Below the pieces are notes generated by a model. That model searched no databases and was not told the origin of the DNA. It saw only the letters and a list, made by a program, of their open reading frames with translations. The position numbers and the translations under genes are program-made. 7,985 bases of DNA from an uncultured Eubacteriales bacterium (lineage in GTDB: Bacteria > Bacillota > Clostridia > Christensenellales > Aristaeellaceae): NCBI GenBank assembly GCA_900550955.1, contig URUF01000075.1, positions 1-7,985 on the forward strand. The letters run 5' to 3'. Position 1 is the first letter of the stretch. The number at the start of each line of letters is the position of its first letter. This document shows, in pieces, positions 1 through 7,200 of this stretch.

Positions 1-1
1 G

Positions 2-1393
2 GTTCGCGCCGCGCATACCACCGCGGCCGCGCCGGGGGTAGGCGCGCGCATCGCCGTGCCTACCCAGCCGCAGGTGCTGGTAAGCCAGGACGGCTCGCAG
101 TTTGAGCCCCCCGCCCGGCCTGATGTGCCGGAATGGCTGCGCGTGGCCCAGCAGAACAATTTGCCGCTGGACCGCCCCTCCTCGCCGCGCGTGAAGGCCG
201 CGCCAAGGCAGGAGGACGCCCAGCCAGCGCCCATGGACGCGCTGGGCAGACCGCTTCGCAACCGCGCCGCCATCGCGGCGGCAAGGCTTTCGCGGGAGCC
301 CTCGCCCCAAAGCGCCGAGGCCTACGCCCAGGCGGGCTATCCGCCCCAGCTGCTTTTGGAGCAGCAGCGCCTGGAGCGCGAGCAGGCCCAGCAGCCCGTG
401 CGCCGCAGGCACGGCGCGCAATACGCCGTGAACGAGTACCGCGGCCAGGCATACGCCGCCGCTGGCGGCAGGCGCGATACCCGCGCCTCCTACCCGCCCG
501 AACGCGGCGAATGGGAGGCCGCGCAGGCCAGGCGGCAGGCCGTGCCCGCGCATGAGCAGCCGGGCGGGCCCGGGCTGCCGGAAAGCCGCGGCCAGGCATA
601 CGCCGCCGCCAGCATGCAGCGCGCCTATACCCATCCCATACGCGCCTATGCCGGTGGGCAGGGCTATGGCGGCGCGGACGGCGGCCCCGTCCCCGCGCCG
701 GAGGCGGGCTGGCAGGTTGTTGAGGAGGAGGAAGCGCCCCAGGAGCAGGAGCGCCCGCGCCTGCGCATTCCCTGGCTAGGCATTGCGGCGTTTGCCATGG
801 CGCTTATCGCCGTGGGCCTGTGGATTGCCCAAATGAGCTTTGACAGGCAAACCGGCCAGGTGCTGGCCGCGCGCGAGGCCGCCGAGGCCGCCCTTTTGGA
901 GAGCCATCCCCTGCGCTACCGCGAGCTGATAGAACAAAAGGCCCAAAAGTACAATCTTTCGCCCGCGTTTGTGGCGGCAATCATCCTCAATGAAAGCTCC
1001 TTTCGGCCCGACGCGGAAAGCAGCGTGGGCGCGCGCGGCCTGATGCAGCTTATGGATGAAACCGCCGGATGGATTTGCGGCAAGATGGACGGCTCCGGCT
1101 ATGATTTTGACGCGATGTACGACGCGGAAACCAACGTGGAATACGGCTGCTGGTATTTGAACTTTTTAAGCCAGCGCTTCCGGGGCGACCCTGTGCTTGT
1201 GGCCGCCGCCTTCCACGCGGGCCAGGGCCAGGTGCAAAACTGGCTGAATGATTCGCGTTACAGCAGCGACAACCTCACCATCCGCCTTGAGGACATGGCG
1301 GACGGCCCCACCAAGCAGTACGCCGCCCGCGTGCTAAACGCCTTTGCCGCCTATAAGCGCCTGTACTACGAAACCACGGAGGAACCCGCATGA
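2..1393 (+). CDS. Membrane-anchored SLT-type lytic transglycosylase, 5' end cut by window
   Basis: Lytic transglycosylases cleave the MurNAc-GlcNAc bond of peptidoglycan outside the cell. Residues here are numbered from the GTG at 56. Residues 1-238 are low-complexity, rich in Ala, Pro, Gln, Arg and Tyr, and probably disordered. A single membrane segment spans about 239-259, preceded by basic residues (RPRLR), which predicts an inside N-terminus and an outside C-terminus. The catalytic SLT domain covers about 283-440. It shows the ES pair (E313 as presumed acid), GARGLMQLM at 325-333, and AAFHAGQGQVQNWL at 384-397, a variant of the family AYNAG motif. The frame is open from base 2 with similar Ala-rich composition, there is no upstream ATG in frame, and the GTG at 56 lacks a well-placed ribosome binding site. 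The true start therefore lies to the left of the window. The stop overlaps the next start by 4 nt. The domain call is firm; the specific cellular role is not known. Confidence 0.9.
   Translation, partial: VRAAHTTAAAPGVGARIAVPTQPQVLVSQDGSQFEPPARPDVPEWLRVAQQNNLPLDRPSSPRVKAAPRQEDAQPAPMDALGRPLRNRAAIAAARLSREPSPQSAEAYAQAGYPPQLLLEQQRLEREQAQQPVRRRHGAQYAVNEYRGQAYAAAGGRRDTRASYPPERGEWEAAQARRQAVPAHEQPGGPGLPESRGQAYAAASMQRAYTHPIRAYAGGQGYGGADGGPVPAPEAGWQVVEEEEAPQEQERPRLRIPWLGIAAFAMALIAVGLWIAQMSFDRQTGQVLAAREAAEAALLESHPLRYRELIEQKAQKYNLSPAFVAAIILNESSFRPDAESSVGARGLMQLMDETAGWICGKMDGSGYDFDAMYDAETNVEYGCWYLNFLSQRFRGDPVLVAAAFHAGQGQVQNWLNDSRYSSDNLTIRLEDMADGPTKQYAARVLNAFAAYKRLYYETTEEPA
439..609 (+). repeat. In-frame 24-bp direct repeat pair encoding RGQAYAAA
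   Basis: Two identical 24-bp copies lie at 439-462 and 586-609, 147 bp (49 codons) apart and in the same reading frame. Each encodes the motif RGQAYAAA, at residues 129-136 and 178-185 of the transglycosylase tail counted from the GTG at 56. Looser relatives such as AEAYAQAGYPP, AQYAVNEY and IRAYAGG lie nearby. The identity at DNA level suggests a recent internal duplication or a conserved short linear motif in the cytoplasmic disordered region. Confidence 0.75.
1378..1382 (+). promoter_or_regulatory. Ribosome binding site for the solute-binding protein gene
   Basis: A perfect GGAGG core lies 7 nt before the ATG at 1390. It sits inside the last codons of the transglycosylase gene, and the two genes share the ATGA overlap at 1390-1393. 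This fixes the downstream start and implies translational coupling of the two genes. Confidence 0.85.
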
Positions 1394-2946
1394 TCAAACG
1401 CCTTTGCTGCCTTATCCTGTGCCTGACGCTTTTGCCCGTTTGGGCCCTTGCGGAAAATGTGGAGGATTCGCTGATTATCGGCATGCTTTCCACCAAAACA
1501 ACGGAGCTCAGGCCCCTTACGCCCAAGGAGCGCGATATCATTTCCCTGTACGGGGTGATTTACGAAAGCCTTGTTACCATAGATGATAACGGCATTCCCC
1601 AGCCCCTTCTGGCCGAAACCTGGGCCGAAAGCAACGGGGGCAAAACCTGGACCTTTACGCTTCGCGAAAACGTTACCTTTTCGGACGGCACGCCCCTTAC
1701 CGCGCAGGATGTGGCCGCCAGCGGCCAGTACATCCTAAGCCTGGCCAACAACGAGGAGGCGGCGGACCGCGGGTTTTACGCCAATATCCGCTACATGGTG
1801 GATTCCTTTTCCGCCACGGACGATCGCACCGTTGTGGTGAAGGCCAAGCGCAGCTATTACGGCATTTTGTACAGCCTTACCTTTCCCGTGGTGCCGGCCT
1901 CCCAGGTGGATATGGCAAACCCGCTGGGCACGGGCCCGTATGTGGTAGCCTCCTTTGAGGCGGGCAGCTATATGCTTTTGAACGCCAACCCCCGCTGGTG
2001 GCAGATGCAGCCGCAGGTGCAGGAGATCACCGTAACCTTTTACCCCAACAACAAGGATATGATCACCGCCTACGAGTACGGCCGCGTGGACACGGTGTTT
2101 ACCCGTTCGGTGGCGGCGGCGCAGTACAAAAGCGGCATCAACTCCCTTTCCATCACGTATGAAACGCGGCAGCTGGAAACCCTGCTCATCAACCACCGCG
2201 AGCGCTCCTTCCCGCTGGACAGCCTGAAGGTGCGCCAGGCCATCCGCTATGCCATCAACAAGGATTTGATCGCCCAAAACGTATACATGGGCATGACCAC
2301 CCGCGCGGACACCCCCATCCCCTCCAGCAGCTGGCTGTACCTGGACCAGGAGAGCACCTTTGTGTACAACCCCGATAAGGCGCGCGAGCTGCTGGCCGAG
2401 GACGGCTGGGTGGATTTGGACGGCACCGGCGTGCTCAACAAGGTGGTGGCGGGCGCGGACAAGCCCAAAAACCTGGTGCTGAGCCTGTACGTATACGAGG
2501 ACCCCGAAAACGACGTGCGCTTTGAAACCGCCAACATGATTTCCGATATGCTTGCGGCGGTGGGCATCAGCGTGCACATTGAAACCGTTAGCTATGCCGA
2601 ATGCAAGCAGGTGCTGGAAAACGGCTCCTTCGACCTGGCGCTTTGCGCCTTTCAGATGGACGTTGCGCCGGACGTTGGCTTTTTCCTGCGCAAGGGCAAC
2701 AGCCAGAACTACGGCCGCTACAATTCCAGCGAGATGACCTCCCTGATCGATACCCTGCGCACGCAGGAAAACCAGTCCGATTTTGCCTATACCTCCCAGG
2801 CCATTCAGCAGCAGTTCGCCGCCGATGTGCCCTTCATCTGCCTGTTTTACCGCACGGGCGCCATCCTGACCCGCAAAATGTACACCACCGTGCGCTCCAT
2901 CCGCGAGTTTGAGCTGCTGCGCGGCATCGAGGCCTTTGGGCGGTAA
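1390..2946 (+). CDS. Exported family 5 extracellular solute-binding protein (Opp/Dpp/Nik type)
   Basis: This 518-aa protein is the substrate-capturing part of a peptide or nickel type ABC importer by family. The start is fixed by GGAGG 7 nt upstream. A signal peptide covers residues 1-21 and ends WALA before E22. The cysteines at 6, 7 and 11 do not form a lipobox, so lipid anchoring is not predicted. Family hallmarks follow in order: YGVIYESLV at 54-62, LAETWAESNGGKTWTF at 74-89, FSDGTPLTAQDV at 97-108, GPYVVASFEAG at 182-192, LKVRQAIRYAINKDLI at 279-294, and YNPDKARELLAEDGW at 326-340. The length is normal for the family. No permease or ATPase gene is visible, and the neighbours on both sides are peptidoglycan hydrolases, so muropeptide or wall-peptide binding is a reasonable inference. 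The ligand cannot be read from the sequence. Confidence 0.92.
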   Translation: MIKRLCCLILCLTLLPVWALAENVEDSLIIGMLSTKTTELRPLTPKERDIISLYGVIYESLVTIDDNGIPQPLLAETWAESNGGKTWTFTLRENVTFSDGTPLTAQDVAASGQYILSLANNEEAADRGFYANIRYMVDSFSATDDRTVVVKAKRSYYGILYSLTFPVVPASQVDMANPLGTGPYVVASFEAGSYMLLNANPRWWQMQPQVQEITVTFYPNNKDMITAYEYGRVDTVFTRSVAAAQYKSGINSLSITYETRQLETLLINHRERSFPLDSLKVRQAIRYAINKDLIAQNVYMGMTTRADTPIPSSSWLYLDQESTFVYNPDKARELLAEDGWVDLDGTGVLNKVVAGADKPKNLVLSLYVYEDPENDVRFETANMISDMLAAVGISVHIETVSYAECKQVLENGSFDLALCAFQMDVAPDVGFFLRKGNSQNYGRYNSSEMTSLIDTLRTQENQSDFAYTSQAIQQQFAADVPFICLFYRTGAILTRKMYTTVRSIREFELLRGIEAFGR

Positions 2947-2950
2947 GAAA

Positions 2951-2955
2951 GGGGG
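2951..2955 (+). promoter_or_regulatory. Ribosome binding site choosing the CHAP hydrolase start
   Basis: The purine run AAGAAAGGGGGAA, with GGGGG at 2951-2955, lies about 10 nt before the ATG at 2966. It supports that start over the in-frame ATG at 2909, which would lie inside the preceding gene and would put 19 residues ahead of an otherwise perfect signal peptide. Confidence 0.7.
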
Positions 2956-2965
2956 AAAACCACGC

Positions 2966-3982
2966 ATGAAACGCCTTGCCGCGCTTCTTCTGGCGCTTAT
3001 GTGCTGCCTGGCCCTCCCGGCCCTTGCCCAGGAGCTGGATGAGGAAACGCTTGCGCAAATGGAAACCCCGGCCCCCACCCCAGACCCCCGTGCCACGCCC
3101 GAGCCCCCGGAGCAGGTATATGCCGTTTCGGATGTGGAAAACCTGCTGGAAGCCGACGAACGGCTGATTGAGGAAGGCCCGCGCCCGGACTTTGTGGAAA
3201 AGCTATTGGACGTGGCGCGCGGCGAGCTGGGCTATACCGAGGGGCCCAACAACTACTCCAAATACGGCATTTGGAGCGGCGATCCCAACGCCGCCTGGTG
3301 CGCCGAATTTGTGTGCTGGTGCGTAAATCAAGTAGACAAGCGCTACGGCACAGAGCTGCTTACCGTTACCTACCCCAATTACAGCGGGCAAAATACCGGG
3401 CGGGACTGGTTTATCAGCCGGGGCCGCTTTGTGTACCGCAAGGGCAACTGCCCGGGCTGGGGCTACCAGTGGCTGCGCGGCAGCGATCACCTGCTCCAAA
3501 AGAACGAATACATTCCCCGCTCCGGCGACCTGGTGTTTTTTAGCTACAACGAGGCCGGGGATACCGAGCACGTGGCCCTGGTGGAGTACTGCACCCGCGA
3601 CAGCCAGGGCAATGTGATCATCCATGTGATCGAGGGCAACAACCCCTCCAGCGTGCAGCGCAACCGCTATTCCCTGGGCAACAGCCAGGTACTGGGCTTT
3701 GGCGCGTGTGAAAACGTGGTGGACACCACCATGCGCAGCGGCAACACCGGCGACAAGGTGCTGCTTTTGCAGCAGGCCTTAAACAAGCTGGGCCTGTTAG
3801 AGGAGCGCCACCTCACCGGCACCTTTGGCAGCAACACCAAGCGCGCCGTTATGGATTTCCAGGCCGCTATGGAAAACCAAACCGTCAACGGCATTGCCGG
3901 GCGCGAAACCCAGCAGGCCATCGAGGAAGCCCTCAACCAGATCCTTTACAACGACCCCGATAGCTGGCTGGTAACCGACTAA
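2966..3982 (+). CDS. Secreted CHAP-domain peptidoglycan hydrolase with C-terminal PG_binding_1 domain
   Basis: The 338-aa product probably cuts the peptide or amide part of peptidoglycan outside the cell; CHAP enzymes are amidases or endopeptidases. A signal peptide spans residues 1-21 (ending PALA, then Q22). A Pro/Thr-rich linker covers about 32-50. The CHAP domain covers about 75-248: WCAEFVCW at 111-118 with presumed nucleophile C112, SGDLVFFSY at 186-194, EHVALVEY at 201-208 with presumed H202, and IEGNN at 222-226, where E223 or N225 may complete the active site. A PG_binding_1 repeat follows at about 255-322, with GDKVLLLQQALNKLGLL and TKRAVMDFQ as its two helices. It starts 19 nt after the binding-protein stop, so it belongs to the same operon. 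The mature part has six cysteines (112, 117, 119, 162, 209, 248), more than the chemistry needs. The bond it cleaves is not known. Confidence 0.9.
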   Translation: MKRLAALLLALMCCLALPALAQELDEETLAQMETPAPTPDPRATPEPPEQVYAVSDVENLLEADERLIEEGPRPDFVEKLLDVARGELGYTEGPNNYSKYGIWSGDPNAAWCAEFVCWCVNQVDKRYGTELLTVTYPNYSGQNTGRDWFISRGRFVYRKGNCPGWGYQWLRGSDHLLQKNEYIPRSGDLVFFSYNEAGDTEHVALVEYCTRDSQGNVIIHVIEGNNPSSVQRNRYSLGNSQVLGFGACENVVDTTMRSGNTGDKVLLLQQALNKLGLLEERHLTGTFGSNTKRAVMDFQAAMENQTVNGIAGRETQQAIEEALNQILYNDPDSWLVTD

Positions 3983-4001
3983 CCAGGGGGCGGCCCCCTG
4001 G
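3983..4001 (+). terminator. Hairpin directly after the envelope operon, without a T-tract
   Basis: CCAGGGGG at 3983-3990 and CCCCCTGG at 3994-4001 form a perfect 8-bp GC-rich stem around a 3-nt loop, starting at the first base after the TAA stop. No run of T follows (the next bases are ACCCCCGCA), so it is not a canonical intrinsic terminator. It may terminate by another route, protect the mRNA 3' end, or be the first unit of the hairpin array that follows. Confidence 0.4.
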
Positions 4002-4010
4002 ACCCCCGCA

Positions 4011-4220
4011 CTGCGCGCTTATGGCGCGCAGGGGTTGGGCGCAGGCGGCTGGGGTTGCGTATAAGGCCGCCGGAGGGCGGAGGGCCCTCCGGCTCGCTTG
4101 GCGGTATGCGCCTGCCAAGGGGCTTTTGTGGGAGGCGGCCCGCTTGGGCGGGCTGCGCCTCCGGAGGCGGGCGGCTTGCGCGCCCGCGCGCCGCTTCCAA
4201 GGGCGGCGGCAGGCCGCCGC
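4011..4220. repeat. Intergenic array of GC-rich inverted repeats upstream of dnaE
   Basis: This fills the 284-nt gap between the hydrolase gene and dnaE. Hairpins that can be traced are: 4011-4018/4024-4031 (8 bp, loop TTATG); 4069-4077/4085-4093 (9 bp perfect); 4097-4104/4112-4119 (8 bp, one G-T pair); 4131-4143/4148-4162 (13 bp, 2-nt bulge, loop TTGG); 4171-4181/4186-4194 (9 bp, 2-nt bulge); and 4203-4210/4213-4220 (8 bp). Pure palindromes also occur, for example GGAGGGCCCTCC at 4079-4090 and CGCCTCCGGAGGCG at 4156-4169. GGGGTTG (4031, 4051) and CGCTTGG (4095, 4141) recur directly. I see no convincing gene here; stop-free frames are expected at this G+C. It may be a dispersed extragenic repeat or a structured leader of dnaE. 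Confidence 0.6.
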
Positions 4221-4251
4221 ATCCCCGCGGGCGGCCAACACGCAAAAAAGC

Positions 4252-4258
4252 AAAGGAG
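4252..4258 (+). promoter_or_regulatory. Ribosome binding site deciding the dnaE start
   Basis: AAAGGAG ends 8 nt before the ATG at 4267, in a locally A-rich stretch (CGCAAAAAAGCAAAGGAG) that contrasts with the GC-rich array before it. It supports 4267 as the start, against the in-frame ATG at 4021, which has no such site and would add 82 residues encoded by the hairpin region. Confidence 0.85.
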
Positions 4259-4266
4259 CCAATCCA

Positions 4267-7200
4267 ATGTCCTTCGCCCATCTTCACCTGCATACGGAAT
4301 ACAGCCTTCTGGACGGCGCAAACCGCATCAAGCCCCTGGTCAAGCGCCTGAAGGAGCTTGGCTATACCCATGCCGCCATCACCGATCACGGCGTTATGTA
4401 CGGCGTGATCGACTTCTATAACGCCTGCATGGACGAGGGGATTACCCCTGTGATCGGGTGCGAGGTATATGTCTGCCCCGACCGGTTTGAAAAGCATGGG
4501 GCGGCGCGCGAGTACAGCCACCTGATTTTGCTCTGCGAGAATGAAACCGGCTACCACAACCTGGTCAAACTTGTAAGCGCCGGGTTTACGGAGGGCTTTT
4601 ATTATAAGCCACGCATTGATTACGCGCTGCTTAAGCGGCATGCCGAGGGGCTCATCTGCCTATCCGCGTGCCTAAGCGGCGACCTGCCCAAGCTGCTGTT
4701 GCAGGGCCGCGCAAAGGACGCGCGCGAGTACGCGCTGAACATGCAGGAGATGTTTGGCAAGGGCAACTACTTCATTGAGCTGATGGATCACGGCCTGGAG
4801 GAGGAAAGGCTGGCGCTTCCCCGGCTCAAGGCGCTGGCGAGGGAAACGGGCATTCCCATGGTGGTTACCAACGACTGCCACTACCTCTACCGCGACGACG
4901 CCGCCGCGCAGGAGGTGCTCATGTGCATTCAAACGGGCAAAACCCTTCAGGACGAAACCCGCATGCGCATGGAAACGGAGGAGCTTTACGTAAAAAGCGA
5001 GGCGGAAATGCTCGCGCTGTTTGCCGATTGCCCCCAGGCCGTGCACCAGGCGGGCGAGATCGCTAAGCGCTGCCATGTCGCGTTTGAGTTTGGCAAGCTG
5101 CACTTGCCGCGCTATCCCATTGAAACGGGCGAAACCGCACCCGAGATGCTTACCCGCCTGTGCCGGGAAGGGCTTGGGCAGCTCTACCCCCAGCAGTGCG
5201 GCGATCCGCAAAGCGAGCCCTGCCGCCGCCTGCAATACGAGCTGGACATGATAGAGCGCATGGGCTATGTGGATTACTTCCTTATTGTGTGGGATTTTAT
5301 CAACTACGCCAAGCGCAACGGCATTATGGTGGGGCCGGGGCGGGGCAGCGGCGCGGGCAGCATTGTGGCCTACACGCTGCATATCACCATGCTGGATCCG
5401 CTTCAATACAACCTGCTGTTTGAGCGCTTCCTAAACCCCGAGCGCATGTCCATGCCCGATTTGGATATCGATTTTTGCTACGAGCGCCGCCAGGAGGTAA
5501 TTGACTACGTGGCCCGCAAATACGGCGCGGACCATGTATCGCAGATCATCACGTTTGGCACCATGAAGGCCAAGGCCGTCGTCCGCGACGTGGGGCGCGT
5601 GCTGGGCATGAGCTACGCCGCCACGGACCAGGTGGCCAAGGCCATCCCCTTCTCGCTGGATATGACGCTGAAAAAGGCGCTGGAGATTAGCCCCCAGCTG
5701 CGCCAGCAGGTGGAAAGCGACCCCCAGGTGAGAAGGCTGTACGATATGAGCCTTACGCTGGAGGGCATGCCGCGCCACGCCAGCACCCACGCGGCGGGCG
5801 TGCTGATCACCGCCAAGCCGGTTACGGAATATGTGCCCCTGCAAGTAAACGACGACGTGGTTACCACCCAATACCCCATGGGCACGCTGGAGAGGCTGGG
5901 GCTGCTCAAAATGGACTTTCTGGGCCTGCGCACCCTTACCGTGATCCGCGACACGCTGGATATGCTCAAGGCCGAGGGCGTAAGCCTGCAAACCGCGGAT
6001 ATCCCCCTGGACGACCCCGAGGTGTACCGCATGATTTCCTCCGGCGATACGGACGGCGTGTTCCAGCTGGAAAGCGGCGGCATGCGCCTGTTTTTGCAAA
6101 ATATGAAGCCCGCCTGCTTTGAGGATATCATCGCCGCCATCTCCCTGTACCGCCCGGGGCCCATGGAGTCCATCCCCAGGTACATCGCAGGCAAGAACGA
6201 CCCCTCCACCGTGCATTACGAAAGCCCGCTCCTGCGCCCCATCCTGGAGGTGACCTACGGCTGCATGGTGTACCAGGAGCAGGTGATGCAGATTGTGCGC
6301 GACCTGGCCGGTTACAGCCTGGGCCGCAGCGACCTGATGCGCCGCGCCATGGCCAAAAAGAAAAAGGACGTGATGGCCAAGGAGCGCGAATACTTTGTAA
6401 ACGGCATGACGGACGAAAACGGCAACGTGCTTATCGACGGCGCGGTGCGCCGGGGCGTGCCCAAGGAGGTGGCCGAGCATATCTTTGACGAGATGAGCGC
6501 CTTTGCCAGCTACGCCTTCAACAAAAGCCACGCCGCCGCCTACGCGCTGGTGGCCGTGCAGACGGCCTGGCTCAAGCGCTACCATCCCGTGCCGTTCATG
6601 GCCGCCACCATCAACAGCATGATGGATAACATGCCCAAAATGGCCGGGTATATCCAGTACTGCCGCCAGCACGATATCCCGGTGCTTCCGCCCCATGTGA
6701 ACAAAAGCGTTTGGCGCTTTAGCGTGGACAGGGATGAAAAGGGCAGGCCAAGCATCCGCTTTGGCCTGGGCGGGGTGAAAAACGTGGGCCATGGCGCTGT
6801 GGAGCTGATTGAAAAGCAGCGCGCGCGCGGCCCCTATACCAGCATTTTTGATTTTGCCGAACGCGTGGCGGGCGACGCGTTGAACAAGCGCACCGTGGAA
6901 AGCCTGATCAAGGCGGGCGCGTTTGACGGCCTGGGGCATAACCGCGCCCAGCTGCTAAGCGTGTACGAGCGCCTGCTGGACGATTCGGCCCAGAAGCGGC
7001 GGCAGAACATCGCCGGGCAGATGTCCCTGTTCGACCTGGCGGGCGCAGGGCAAAGCGCGCCGCCGGAGATGTTCCATATCCCGCCCATGGAGGAGCACCC
7101 GCGCAAGGCGCTTTTGAGCATGGAACGCGAGATGACCGGCGTATATATCACCGGCCATCCCCTGGACGAGGCGGCGGAGCTGCTGCACGCGGGCTTTACC

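Noticed and set aside
1735..3096. 453-codon open frame on the minus strand opposite the binding protein
   Set aside because: Same reason: antisense shadow of a well-supported gene, with a low-complexity product rich in His, Val, Ala and Gly.
4035..4065. Possible promoter: TTGGGC at 4035-4040 and TATAAG at 4060-4065
   Set aside because: The -10 box is good (5 of 6) but the -35 box matches only at TTG and the spacer is 19 nt. The site also sits among hairpins, so I cannot call it from sequence alone.
3983..4220. CRISPR array
   Set aside because: The repeats are inverted and differ in sequence and spacing. There are no identical direct repeats with unique spacers and no cas gene.
3983..4266. 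tRNA or other known structured RNA in the intergenic stretch
   Set aside because: No cloverleaf, T-loop GTTCRA or CCA end is visible, and the stems do not match an RNA family that I recognise.
3979..4641. Minus-strand open frame covering the hairpin array and the dnaE start
   Set aside because: It overlaps the conserved PHP coding region, its product is Arg/Pro/Gly-rich without motifs, and stop codons are rare in any frame at this base composition.
5431..6939. 502-codon open frame on the minus strand opposite dnaE
   Set aside because: It lies wholly inside a gene with all family motifs. The His/Ala/Val/Gly-rich product matches no family I know and is typical of the antisense frame of GC-rich codons.
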